Below are positions 24,590 through 31,912 of a DNA stretch of 31,912 bases, piece after piece. Source of the DNA: JANNGZ01 sp031404155 (GTDB taxonomy: Bacteria; Pseudomonadota; Gammaproteobacteria; Burkholderiales; Burkholderiaceae_C); contig JANNGZ010000130.1 in NCBI GenBank assembly GCA_031404155.1, forward strand, positions 1 to 31,912. The letters run 5' to 3'. How positions within the stretch are numbered: position 1 is the first letter of the stretch; every line of letters begins with the position of its first letter. A program made the translations under genes and the position numbers. The notes beneath the pieces were generated by a model. It saw only the letters and a program-made list of their open reading frames with translations. It searched no databases and had not been told where the DNA came from.

Positions 24590-24951
24590 GTCGGGCCTTC
24601 GTCGCTTGTCGACACCGGCGGCTCGCGGGGCGACGCCACGCTGCTGGCGTCGAGCCAGCGCAGCACCCGTTCCGCCACTGCGTCGATTTCTACCGTCTTG
24701 CGGCGCGACGATTCGCGGTGCGCGATGCGCAGCGCGCGTTGCGCCCGGCCCAGCTCCGCTGCCAGCCAAACGATCAAGCGCTGGTTGGCCTTGCCGTCCA
24801 CCGGCGGCGCGGCCAGGTGCAGGCGCAGCGCGCCGTCGTGCAGGCCGTCGAGCGCGGTGCGCATGGCGTTGGGCGAAACGCTCAGGTCAAGCCGGCAGCG
24901 TCCGCCGCTTTGAGCGCGAACACAAGGCCAGGCCGGCGTGTCGCGATTCAC
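24586..24951 (-). CDS. DUF167 (YggU) family protein
   Basis: A 121-residue protein of the YggU/DUF167 family, small cytoplasmic alpha/beta proteins of unknown function. The family core is LDLSVSPNAMRTALDGLHDG, LRLHLAAPPVDGKANQRLIVWLAAEL and a final IAHRESSRRKTVEIDA. It starts at GTG 24951 inside the topB stop (GTGA) and its own stop overlaps the next GTG, so it is tied by translation to both neighbours. Cysteine residues near the N-terminus (PCVRAQSGGRC) lie outside the conserved core. Confidence 0.9.
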   Translation of the reverse strand: MNRDTPAWPCVRAQSGGRCRLDLSVSPNAMRTALDGLHDGALRLHLAAPPVDGKANQRLIVWLAAELGRAQRALRIAHRESSRRKTVEIDAVAERVLRWLDASSVASPREPPVSTSDEGPT

Positions 24952-27731
24952 TTGGCCTGCTTCGCTCTCTTCGCGGCGGGCTTCTTTGCTGCCGCCTTTT
25001 TCGCGGCAGCCGCCTTGGCGAGGGTCGGCTTCGCGGCGGCTTTCTTCACCGGCGCCACTTTGGCCGCCGTCTTGTTCGCCGCTGCGTCCTTGGCGGGTGT
25101 CGGCGCCGCGCCTGCGCCGGCCCCGCCTTCAGGTGCCGACTTGGCCGCAATGCCCTTGCCCTTCGGCGCCGCACCCGGCCGCGCCGGCCGCGGCTCGAAC
25201 TCGAACATCACCTTGCCTTCACCCTTGTCGTAGGCCAGGTAGGCCTTGAACTTGCGCCGTGTCTTGTTGGAGACGAAGTTCTCGAGCAGCGAGGTCTTGC
25301 CGCTGGCAAGCAGCTTGCTCATCTCCTCGCGCACCACCGGCTGCTGCAGGATGATCTTGCCGCTCTTGAAGTCGCAGGTCACCTGCGCGCCGACCGCGTG
25401 TTCGCAGACATACGAGCTGCCATGTTCATAGACATGGCCCTTGCACTTAGGGCAGGCCCCGAGGCTTTGCTGCTCGCCGAAATCCACCGGCTCGCCGGAT
25501 TCGGCGGCCAGCTTGGCCTCGTCGCCGAAGTCGAACTCGAGCTTCCAGTTCTTGATCTCTTCGTCGAACACCAGCCGAAGTTCGGCGGTGAACGGCCAGC
25601 CGGCCTTGGAACGGAAACCGTCGAGCGGGCCGATTTTCTTGTCGCGCAGGAAGGCGTCGGCCTCGGCGGTCTCGAAGGCGCGGCCGGCGGGGATCTTGGT
25701 GATCGAGAAGTCACACGCGGCGCCGCCGGCGACGCCTGCCCGCCCTTGGCACGCGAAGCGCCGGTAGTTCTCCATCACCACGCCGCCGCAGTTCGGGCAG
25801 GGCGCGCTCAGCGTGGCGTAGTCGCCCGGGATCGTGTCGCGGTCGTACTCCTTGGCCTTCTTCACGATGCGCTGGGCCATCTTGGCGATCTCGGCCATGA
25901 AGGCCTCGCGCTTCAGGCGGCCATGTTCCATCTCGGCCAGCTTGAACTCCCAGTCGCCGGTGAGCTCGGGTTTGGTCAGGTCCTCGATATCCAGGCCGCG
26001 CAGCAGCGTCATCAGCTGGAAGGCCTTGGCCGTCGGGATCAGCTCGCGGCCTTCGCGGATCAGGTACTTCTCGAAGATCAGCCCTTCGATGATCGCGGCG
26101 CGCGTGGCCGGCGTGCCCAGGCCCTTTTCGTGCATCGCGGCGCGCAGTTCGTCGTCGTCGATCAGCTTGCCCGCGCCCTCCATCGCCGAGAGCAGCGTGG
26201 CCTCGGTGTAGCGCGCCGGCGGTTTGGTCTTCAACGCATTGACGTCGATGCTTTCGGTGCGCACCACTTCGCCCGGCGCCACCGGCACCAGGTTGGCATC
26301 GTCTTCCTGCACCTCGCGGCCGTACACCGCCATCCAGCCCGGCTTGACCAGCACCTTGCCGTTGGTCTGGAACTTGTATTCGTCGCCCGCGGCCTGGATG
26401 GTGGAGATGCGCGTCGTGACCATGAACTCCGCGCTCGGGAAAAACACCGCGAGGAAGCGCTTGACCACCATTTCGTAGAGCTTGGCCTCGATCTCGCTCA
26501 AGCTGCGCGGCGCCTGCAGGGTCGGGATGATCGCGAAGTGGTCCGACACCTTGGTGTTGTCGAAGACACGTTTGGTCGGTTTGACGTAGCCCTCGGCCAA
26601 ACCCTTCTTCGCATGCTGCGCCAGCGCGCGCAGCGGGCCGGGCAGGTCTTCGGTCGAGATCATCTTGAAGGTGTCTTTCACCACGCCGAGGTAGTCCTCG
26701 GGCAGCGCGCGCGAGTCGGTGCGCGGGTAGGTCAACACCTTGTGTTTTTCGTACAGCGCCTGCGCTATCGACAGCGTGGTCTTGGCCGAAAAGCCGAAGC
26801 GCGAATTCGCCTCGCGCTGCAAGGTGGTCAGGTCGTAGAGCAGCGGGCTCGCGCTGCTGCTCGGCTTGGCTTCCTCGCTCACCGTGGCGGGCTGGCCGAG
26901 GCAGGCGTCGTGAATCGCTTGCGCGGAGTTCGCGTCCCAGAGGCGGTCGGCGCGGCGGTCGGCGTCGTCGTCCCGCTTGAACTTGGGGTCGAACCACTTG
27001 CCTTCGTATGGCCCGGCCTGGGCGGCGAACTGTGCCTTCACCTCCCAATAGTCGCGCGCCACATGCTTGCGGATTTTTTCTTCGCGCTCGACCATGATCG
27101 ACAGCGTCGGCGTCTGCACCCGGCCCACCGTGGTGAGGAAGAAGCCGCCGTCGCGCGAGTTGAACGCGGTCATCGCGCGGGTGCCGTTGATGCCCACCAG
27201 CCAGTCGGCCTCGGAGCGGCTGCGCGCCGCATCCGCCAGGCCCAGCATCTGCTGGTCGCTGCGCAGCTGCTCGAAGCCTTCTCGGATCGCGGCCGGCGTC
27301 ATGCTCTGCAGCCACAGCCGCCGCACCGGTTTTTCGATCGCCTTCTTGTCCGAACCCGCGTACTGCACGATCAGGCGAAAGATCAGCTCGCCCTCGCGGC
27401 CGGCGTCGCAGGCGTTGATCAGGTCGCCCACGTCCTTGCGCTTGACCAGCTTCACCACCGCGTTCAAGCGGCTCTTGGCCTTGTCGATCGGCGCCAGGTC
27501 GAAATGCGGCGGCACCACCGGCAGGTTGGCAAAGCTCCACTTGCCGCGCTTGACGTCGAACTCCTCCGGCGCCTTGATCTCCACCAGGTGGCCCACCGCC
27601 GAGGTGACGACATAACGCTCGCTCTCGAAATGTTCGGCGAACTTCTCGAACTTGCCCGCGCTGGGCGTGAGCGCACGCACGATGTCCTGTGCCACGCTGG
27701 GCTTCTCCGCAATGATCAATGACTTGCTCAT
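24948..27731 (-). CDS. topB: DNA topoisomerase III
   Basis: A 927-residue type IA topoisomerase that decatenates and relaxes negatively supercoiled DNA through single-strand passage. The N-terminal TOPRIM domain has IIAEKPSVAQDI and DAGREGE (109-115); the active-site Tyr335 lies in VLTYPRTDSRALPED; the core also has SRSEADWLVGINGTRAMT and TVGRVQTPTLSIMVERE. The C-terminal part has zinc-finger-like pairs (CPNC, CPKC) and TopC repeats ending in RRKFKAYLAYD. The last ~47 residues are a Lys/Ala tail like histone H1 (KKAAAKPTLAKAAAAKKAAA). The start MSKSLIIAEKP at 27731 is clear. It heads a seven-gene minus-strand run. Confidence 0.97.
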   Translation of the reverse strand: MSKSLIIAEKPSVAQDIVRALTPSAGKFEKFAEHFESERYVVTSAVGHLVEIKAPEEFDVKRGKWSFANLPVVPPHFDLAPIDKAKSRLNAVVKLVKRKDVGDLINACDAGREGELIFRLIVQYAGSDKKAIEKPVRRLWLQSMTPAAIREGFEQLRSDQQMLGLADAARSRSEADWLVGINGTRAMTAFNSRDGGFFLTTVGRVQTPTLSIMVEREEKIRKHVARDYWEVKAQFAAQAGPYEGKWFDPKFKRDDDADRRADRLWDANSAQAIHDACLGQPATVSEEAKPSSSASPLLYDLTTLQREANSRFGFSAKTTLSIAQALYEKHKVLTYPRTDSRALPEDYLGVVKDTFKMISTEDLPGPLRALAQHAKKGLAEGYVKPTKRVFDNTKVSDHFAIIPTLQAPRSLSEIEAKLYEMVVKRFLAVFFPSAEFMVTTRISTIQAAGDEYKFQTNGKVLVKPGWMAVYGREVQEDDANLVPVAPGEVVRTESIDVNALKTKPPARYTEATLLSAMEGAGKLIDDDELRAAMHEKGLGTPATRAAIIEGLIFEKYLIREGRELIPTAKAFQLMTLLRGLDIEDLTKPELTGDWEFKLAEMEHGRLKREAFMAEIAKMAQRIVKKAKEYDRDTIPGDYATLSAPCPNCGGVVMENYRRFACQGRAGVAGGAACDFSITKIPAGRAFETAEADAFLRDKKIGPLDGFRSKAGWPFTAELRLVFDEEIKNWKLEFDFGDEAKLAAESGEPVDFGEQQSLGACPKCKGHVYEHGSSYVCEHAVGAQVTCDFKSGKIILQQPVVREEMSKLLASGKTSLLENFVSNKTRRKFKAYLAYDKGEGKVMFEFEPRPARPGAAPKGKGIAAKSAPEGGAGAGAAPTPAKDAAANKTAAKVAPVKKAAAKPTLAKAAAAKKAAAKKPAAKRAKQAK

Positions 27732-27758
27732 GGTTCTCGATGCTCTCAAGGATACGAA

Positions 27759-27818
27759 GGGCCGCTCCCGAGTTCCTTGACCCCCTCGGGGGGCGGTCGC
27801 CACGGGGCGGCCTGGGGG
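27759..27818 (-). repeat. Dispersed intergenic repeat, copy C
   Basis: Read on the minus strand, these 60 bp match the element at 3369-3427 in end blocks and centre: CCCCCAG at one end, CCCCCCGAGGGG in the middle, GGGAGCGGCCC at the other. It lies between divergent topB and the SET gene and may affect their expression. Confidence 0.75.
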
Positions 27819-27859
27819 CGCTGAGAACTGCGCCCCGGCTGGCAAGCTTTTGCCTTGCC

Positions 27860-27865
27860 TACAAT
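27860..27865 (+). promoter_or_regulatory. Candidate -10 box for the SET-domain gene
   Basis: TACAAT, about 40 bp before the ATG, with the pattern GCCTACAATCCGGCC. The -35 is weak. The form resembles the GCTAAAAAGA and GCTATAACCC -10 regions of the LysE and lplT promoters. Confidence 0.45.
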
Positions 27866-27904
27866 CCGGCCTTCTCGCGCGCACGCATACACACGCGCGC
27901 GCCC

Positions 27905-28519
27905 ATGATTTCAATGTACCGAATGGAAGAGACCGTGCAAGCCGCTTCGAAAAACAGCCCCCGAAACGGCAAGGCCCAACACAACGGCCGCGCGTCCGCG
28001 GCGCCGGGCGGAGCGGGCGCGCAGGCGCCCCGGGAAGGCGCCGGCGGGGGCATCCAGGTGCGCCGAGAACCCGGCGGGCGGCGCATTCAAGTGCGCCGCT
28101 CGGGCGTGCATGGCAAGGGCGTGTTCGCGCTGCAGCCGATCGCTCGCGGCGAGACGATCCTCGAATACACCGGCCAGCTGATCACCTGGACGACGGCGCT
28201 GCGGCGCCACCCGCACGATCCGAAAGACCCGAAGCACACCTTCTACTTCCATATCGACGACGACCATGTCATCGATGCCAAGGTGGGCGGCAACGCGGCA
28301 CGCTGGATCAACCATGCCTGCACACCGAACTGCGAGGCCGACGAAGACGGCGGCCGCGTCTTCATCAAGGCGCTGCGCAAGCTCCGGCCGGGCGAAGAGT
28401 TGTTCTACGACTATGGCCTGGTGATCGACCAGCGCTACACACCGAAGCTGAAGCGGGAATACGCATGCCGCTGCGGCACCCGCCAGTGCCGCGGCACCCT
28501 GCTGGCACCGAAGCGCTGA
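27905..28519 (+). CDS. SET-domain protein (probable lysine methyltransferase)
   Basis: A 204-residue protein with a complete SET domain. After a disordered Gly/Ala/Arg-rich N-terminal stretch (about 1-58) come IQVRRSGVHGKGVFALQPIA (61-80), RGETILEYTGQLI, NAARWINHACTPNCEA (130-145, the SAM/lysine-channel NHxCxPNC), FIKALRKLRPGEELFYDYGL (153-172), and a post-SET CRCGTRQCRG cluster with C189, C195 and neighbours. Such domains methylate protein lysines using SAM. The start is uncertain among ATGs at 27905, 27914 and 27923. It is divergent from topB, whose Lys/Ala tail is a possible but unproven substrate, and is followed 9 bp later by the biotin ligase. Confidence 0.9.
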   Translation: MISMYRMEETVQAASKNSPRNGKAQHNGRASAAPGGAGAQAPREGAGGGIQVRREPGGRRIQVRRSGVHGKGVFALQPIARGETILEYTGQLITWTTALRRHPHDPKDPKHTFYFHIDDDHVIDAKVGGNAARWINHACTPNCEADEDGGRVFIKALRKLRPGEELFYDYGLVIDQRYTPKLKREYACRCGTRQCRGTLLAPKR

Positions 28520-28528
28520 AGCCAGACC

Positions 28529-29632
28529 ATGAGCCTCAGTGGCCACCTGAATTGGGGCGCCGAGGCGCTGTGGGAGCGGCTCAACCCGCTCTTGCCGGGG
28601 CTGTCGGTGGAGGTGGTGGCACGGCTGGAGTCGACCAACACCACGCTGCTGGAGCGTGCGCGCATTTCCGGCGGGCGCCGCGACCAGCCGGTGACCACCC
28701 CCGGCGCGCTGGAGAGCGCGCACGCGCCGCTGCTGGCCGATGAGCCGCGCTCGCCCTACGGCCGGCGTGGCGACGACACCCAACCCTGCCTGCTCGTGGC
28801 CGAGCAGCAAACCCGCGGCCGCGGCCGCCTGGGGCGCAACTGGCAGGGCGCCGCCGGCGCGTCGCTGAGCTTTTCGCTGGCGCTGCCGCTGGCGCCGCGC
28901 GACTGGTCGGGCCTGTCGCTGGCGGTTGGCGTGGCGTTGGCCAACGCGCTCGACCCCTGGCCGGAGGCCGCGCCGAACGACGACGGCCGTGCGGCCGCAT
29001 CACCTTGCGCCGCATCGCCCGCAACATTGCCCGCCACGTCGCCCGCCACGTCGCCCGCCACGTCGCCCGCCATGACGCCTGCGGCGTCGCTCGCACCGCC
29101 GGCCGTCGCGGCCGGAGAGAGGCGTCCGCGTGCGCCGCAAATCGGCCTGAAATGGCCGAACGACCTCTGGCTGCTCGACGATGGCGTCGACGCGCCGGGC
29201 CGCAAGCTCGGTGGTGTGCTGATCGAGACGCTGGCGGTCGGCGCGCGCCGCATGGTGGTGGTGGGCGTGGGCCTCAACGTGCTGCCTCAGGACCTGGCCG
29301 ATCTCTCTAACGGCTATGCCTGCTTGCAGGAGTTGGACGTGCAAGCGAGCGCGCCCGCCGCGCTGGCCCGGGTGGCCGAGCCGCTGGTGCGCGCGCTGGC
29401 CCGTTTCTCGCGCGACGGCTTTGCGCCGTTTGCCGCCGAGTACGCGCGCCGCGACCTGCTGCTTGGGCACGCTGTCGTCACCACCGGCGTGCCCGCAGTC
29501 GAAGGTGTGGCCGACGGCATCGGCGACGATGGCGCGCTGCGGGTACGCGGCGCTGGCGGCACCCGATCGCTGGTCAGTGGCGAAGTCAGCGTGCGCCTGC
29601 GCTCGGCGCCGGCCGCGTTGCCGGAGGCCTGA
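28529..29632 (+). CDS. birA: Biotin-[acetyl-CoA-carboxylase] ligase
   Basis: A 367-residue biotin protein ligase, which attaches biotin to the carboxyl carrier protein of acetyl-CoA carboxylase. The substrate motif ESTNTTLLERA (34-44), the biotinyl-AMP loop RGRGRLGRNW (96-105), LSFSLALPL and KWPNDLWLL (208-216) are all present, followed by GGVLIET and VVVGVGLNV; the C-terminal strand domain ends in GTRSLVSGEVSVRL. There is no N-terminal winged-helix repressor domain, so it is a monofunctional ligase. Residues about 150-202 are a low-complexity Ala/Pro/Ser/Thr insertion made of a 12-bp tandem repeat. Its stop overlaps the SPOR gene start (TGATG). Confidence 0.95.
   Translation: MSLSGHLNWGAEALWERLNPLLPGLSVEVVARLESTNTTLLERARISGGRRDQPVTTPGALESAHAPLLADEPRSPYGRRGDDTQPCLLVAEQQTRGRGRLGRNWQGAAGASLSFSLALPLAPRDWSGLSLAVGVALANALDPWPEAAPNDDGRAAASPCAASPATLPATSPATSPATSPAMTPAASLAPPAVAAGERRPRAPQIGLKWPNDLWLLDDGVDAPGRKLGGVLIETLAVGARRMVVVGVGLNVLPQDLADLSNGYACLQELDVQASAPAALARVAEPLVRALARFSRDGFAPFAAEYARRDLLLGHAVVTTGVPAVEGVADGIGDDGALRVRGAGGTRSLVSGEVSVRLRSAPAALPEA
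29017..29076 (+). repeat. 12-bp tandem repeat within birA
   Basis: Five 12-bp units: GCCCGCAACATT, then GCCCGCCACGTC three times (29029-29064), then GCCCGCCATGAC. They are in frame and encode the SPAT repeats in the ligase. Three units are identical, so copy number may vary between strains. Confidence 0.92.
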
Positions 29633-30414
29633 TGTTGCGCGCCGCAGTGCTGCTGCTGTTGCTGCTCAACGCGGTCTTCTTCGTCTGGACGCAAGGCTGG
29701 CTCGACACGGTGCTCGGCGACAGCCGCTTCGGCGCCCGCGAGCCCGAGCGTCTGCTGCGGCAGATCAACCCCGACCGGGTTCGCCTGGTCAGCCCCGGCG
29801 AAGCCAGCGGGGCCGGCAGTTCCAACCTCAAGTCCGACGGCGGCGGTGCTGCCGGAGGGTTGGCCAGCGGGGTGGCCAGCGGATCGGCCGGCGGGTTTGC
29901 TGTCGGGATGACCGATTCGCCTGCTGCCGCCAGCGCTGCCGAGCGCCGCGCCGAGTGCCTGGAGGCGGGGCCGTTCGACAACCGCAGCATCGCCGCGGCC
30001 GAGGCCGCGCTCGCGCCCCTGCCCGCCGGCAGCTGGCAGCGTGTCAGCAGCGAAGGCCGTGCGAGGCACATCGTCTACATGGGCCGGTTTGCCGATACCG
30101 ACGCCCTGCGCAAGAAGTCCGAGGAGCTGAGCCGCCTCAAGCTGCCGCACCAGGCGGTGAGCGGCGCTCCGGAGCTTCAGCCGGGGCTGTCGCTCGGCAG
30201 CTTCGACACCCGCGCCGCTGCGGAGAGCGCGCTCGCAACCTTGGCCAACCGAGGTGTGCGCACCGCGCGTGTGGCCACGCTCAGCGCCGACTCGCGGGCC
30301 GAGCACCGGCTGCGCATTGCCCAGGCCGACGCCGGCTTGGCCAGCAGCGCCACGGCGATCAAGTTCAGCGCGCCGGGTGCCGGCTTCCGTGCCTGCGTGT
30401 CGGCGGCGAACTGA
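29632..30414 (+). CDS. SPOR-domain membrane protein
   Basis: A 260-residue protein with an N-terminal signal anchor (MLRAAVLLLLLLNAVFFVW, 1-19) and a long periplasmic part. Residues about 63-100 are a Gly/Ala/Ser linker built of 12-bp repeats (GGLASGVASGSAGG). The distal part (about 105-180) has a SPOR-type pattern: CLEAGPFDNRSIAAAEAAL, then RHIVYMGRFADTDALRKKSEEL. SPOR domains bind denuded peptidoglycan, often at division sites, so a cell-envelope role is likely but not specific. Its ATG overlaps the birA stop (TGATG), so they are coupled. A transposase remnant lies 7 bp past the stop. Confidence 0.82.
   Translation: MLRAAVLLLLLLNAVFFVWTQGWLDTVLGDSRFGAREPERLLRQINPDRVRLVSPGEASGAGSSNLKSDGGGAAGGLASGVASGSAGGFAVGMTDSPAAASAAERRAECLEAGPFDNRSIAAAEAALAPLPAGSWQRVSSEGRARHIVYMGRFADTDALRKKSEELSRLKLPHQAVSGAPELQPGLSLGSFDTRAAAESALATLANRGVRTARVATLSADSRAEHRLRIAQADAGLASSATAIKFSAPGAGFRACVSAAN
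29845..29904 (+). repeat. Diverged 12-bp repeats in the SPOR-domain gene
   Basis: Five in-frame 12-bp units (GGTGCTGCCGGA, GGGTTGGCCAGC, GGGGTGGCCAGC, GGATCGGCCGGC, GGGTTTGCTGTC) build the Gly/Ala linker. Confidence 0.7.
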
Positions 30415-30420
30415 GAGGCC

Positions 30421-30510
30421 GCGCACCAGCGCGGGCTTGCCGTGTTCATCGACGCCGTGGACGGCGAAGACGTTCTTGGCGAGATCGATGCCGACATAAA
30501 CAATGGCCAT
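30421..30510 (-). pseudogene. 5' fragment of an IS110-family transposase
   Basis: The first 30 codons of an IS110-type transposase remain: MAIVYVGIDLAKNVFAVHGV followed by DEHGKPALVR. The opening VGIDLAK carries the first Asp (residue 9) of the RuvC-like DEDD active site. Homology stops about 7 bp before the end of the SPOR-domain gene, so the rest of the element (about 300 codons) is missing. The reading frame then runs into sequence antisense to the SPOR gene. It is therefore an inactive remnant left by a deletion. Confidence 0.85.
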
Positions 30511-30642
30511 GGACTTCCCCTTTCGACGCTGAGTTGATGAGAGTTCGTCCTTCCCATCGTGGCACTTCGATGCCGCACTCCGCTACTCAGCGGGCACCTC
30601 GGGACGGGAAGTCCCTTTCATTCGTTGGACAAGACTCCTGCT
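30511..30642 (-). other. Upstream non-coding end of the IS110 remnant, candidate bridge-RNA region
   Basis: In IS110 elements the non-coding end next to the transposase start can encode a structured guide (bridge) RNA. Here three small stem-loops crowd within 55 bp: GGCA/TGCC (30561-30574), CCGCT/AGCGG (30580-30593) and GGGAC/GTCCC (30601-30615). The outer end of the element is not clear, and 30642 is an estimate. No other gene is visible in 30511-30740. Confidence 0.45.
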
Positions 30643-30740
30643 TGACGCGCCCCACGGCGTGATGCAAGGTGCGACGCCGCCGCTGTCGCAGAGCATGCAC
30701 GTCCGAGGCGGCGAGGTCATCACCAGACACAGGAGTTCCC

Positions 30741-31912
30741 ATGCGCCGACGCTCCCTTATCGCCCTCGCCCTCGTCGCTCTGCTCACCGCCTGCGCCACG
30801 CCCGGCGCCGGCACCGCACCCGGCCAGATCGGCCGCATCGATGCGGCCGCCCCCGAAGCGGCAGGGTTCTCGAGCGAACGCCTCGCACGCGTCACCTCGG
30901 CCTTCAAGACCGAAGTCGACCGCGGCGGCGTGCCCGGCGTGGTGATCGCGGTCGCGCGGCGCGGCAAGCTGGTCTATCACGAAGCGATCGGCTTCCAGGA
31001 CAAGACCGCCGGCACGCCGATGAATCGCGACGCGATCTTCCGCATCTACTCGATGACGAAGCCGCTCACGTCGCTGGCGGCGATGATCCTGGTCGAGGAA
31101 GGCAAAGTCCAGCTTACCGATCCGGTGTCGAAGTTCCTGCCGGCCTTTGCGAACCTGCAGGTGGCGACGACGCGGCGCGAGGCCGATGGGCGCACAGTCA
31201 ACGAACTGGCGCCTGCGTCCAGGCCAATGCTCGTGCACGATCTCTTTCGCCATACCGCGGGACTGGCATACGGCGAGGTCACGCCCAACCCGGTGGTGAA
31301 GGAGGCCTACACGAAGGCCGGGCTCTTCAAGCCCAACGTGATCGACTTCGACACGCGCGACCTCTCGCCTGCCGAATTCACCGAGCGCCTTTCGAAGCAA
31401 CCGCTCGTCGGAAACCCCGGCCAGATGTGGCAATACAGCCTCGCGACCGACCTGCTCGGCCGCGTGGTCGAAGCCGCCTCGGGGCAGCGGCTGTCTGCCT
31501 TTCTCGAAGACCGCGTGTTCAGGCCGCTGGCGATGAAGGACACGGCCTTCCACGTACCGGCCGAGAAGATGCCGCGCCTGGCGCAACCGTTCGCGCGCCC
31601 GACGAGCGGCAACTTCGTGAGCCCGCAGATCGACGTCTCGCGCCCGCCGGGCAACGACTCGGGCGGCGCCGGGGCCGTGGGCACCGCGATCGACTACCTG
31701 CGCTTCGCGCAAGCGATGCTCAACGGCGGCAGTCTCGACGGCCAACGCATCGTCAGCCGCCCGACGACCGAGCTGATGATGAGCGACCACACGGGCGATC
31801 GCCCGAGCGTGCCTGCGCTTCCTTCCGAGTTGCTGTTGGGCACCCAGGGCTACGGCTTCGGCCTCGGCTTCCTGGTGCGCAGCGGCGCCGGCATGGCCGC
31901 GATACCGGGCAA
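30741..31912 (+). CDS. Serine beta-lactamase-family lipoprotein (class C/esterase type), 3'-truncated
   Basis: The gene runs off the window after about 390 codons. The N-terminus is a lipoprotein signal with lipobox LTAC (Cys18). The penicillin-binding-fold active site has SxxK in IYSMTKPL (Ser104, Lys107), then HDLFRHTAGLAYG, MWQYSLATDLLG (YSL in place of YxN) and a Gly-rich SGGAGAVGTAIDYL region, a pattern of class C beta-lactamase-like esterases and D-aminopeptidases (EstB-like). Real antibiotic resistance is not implied. AGGAG (30731-30735) lies 5 nt before the ATG. The usual HxG/KTG motif would be beyond or near the window end. Confidence 0.9.
   Translation, partial: MRRRSLIALALVALLTACATPGAGTAPGQIGRIDAAAPEAAGFSSERLARVTSAFKTEVDRGGVPGVVIAVARRGKLVYHEAIGFQDKTAGTPMNRDAIFRIYSMTKPLTSLAAMILVEEGKVQLTDPVSKFLPAFANLQVATTRREADGRTVNELAPASRPMLVHDLFRHTAGLAYGEVTPNPVVKEAYTKAGLFKPNVIDFDTRDLSPAEFTERLSKQPLVGNPGQMWQYSLATDLLGRVVEAASGQRLSAFLEDRVFRPLAMKDTAFHVPAEKMPRLAQPFARPTSGNFVSPQIDVSRPPGNDSGGAGAVGTAIDYLRFAQAMLNGGSLDGQRIVSRPTTELMMSDHTGDRPSVPALPSELLLGTQGYGFGLGFLVRSGAGMAAIPG

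Noticed and set aside
24606..27722. A 1038-codon plus-strand open frame opposite topB
   Set aside because: It is the antisense shadow of topB, whose minus-strand frame has full TOPRIM, active-site and zinc-finger motifs. In high-GC DNA such long empty frames are expected; the translation is Arg/His/Gln-rich with no domain.
29017..29076. CRISPR-like short repeats in birA
   Set aside because: They are contiguous 12-bp units without spacers, inside a coding frame, and there are no cas genes.
30741..31912. Antibiotic-resistance beta-lactamase
   Set aside because: The SxxK is intact but YxN is YSL, and it groups with esterase/D-aminopeptidase-like lipoproteins, so a resistance role is not supported.

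Overview
The window is about 32 kb of high-GC chromosome from a betaproteobacterium, most likely a Burkholderiales of the Rubrivivax/Leptothrix/Ideonella type. The signs are the very GC-rich codon use, the PEP-CTERM protein, the family of short GC-rich intergenic repeats, and the neighbourhoods (ilvE with a zf-CHCC protein, alr divergent from lplT, a radA operon, lemA next to a TerB-like protein). No rRNA, tRNA, CRISPR array, prophage or complete transposon was seen. Nearly all of the window is ordinary core chromosome, and no convincing new multi-gene system is present. The unusual material is at the level of repeats, gene remnants and odd domain architectures.

Left part (1-6230): the 3' end of a membrane-anchored c-type cytochrome gene with a strong terminator; a minus-strand cluster of an NTF2-like protein, a YheT-type hydrolase and a conserved hypothetical; a plus-strand ECF sigma factor with its RskA-like anti-sigma factor, split by a 59-bp repeat element inside a 16-bp duplication; minus-strand ilvE followed by a zf-CHCC protein; and a plus-strand PEP-CTERM secreted protein with its own terminator.

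Middle part (6230-19500): a minus-strand radA operon (radA, ABM monooxygenase, small membrane protein); a LysE-type exporter; a minus-strand run ending in a DUF2145-like secreted protein and headed by alr, with arfB and a GlsB/YeaQ protein between; lplT divergent from alr; an SGNH hydrolase divergent from an EamA transporter; a two-receiver response-regulator-like protein; a glutathione peroxidase; and an aromatic/aspartate aminotransferase.

Right part (19500-31912): a seven-gene minus-strand run, topB - DUF167 - AEC transporter - proA - queC - lemA - TerB-like protein, tightly packed with three GTGA stop/start overlaps. Divergent from topB are a SET-domain protein, a biotin-protein ligase and a SPOR-domain protein. 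Then comes a 5' remnant of an IS110-family transposase with its structured upstream region, and finally a lipoprotein of the serine beta-lactamase/esterase family that runs off the window.

Recurring themes are in-frame 12- or 18-bp tandem repeats that expand low-complexity linkers in lemA, birA, the SPOR gene and the response regulator, and a dispersed intergenic repeat present at three loci.
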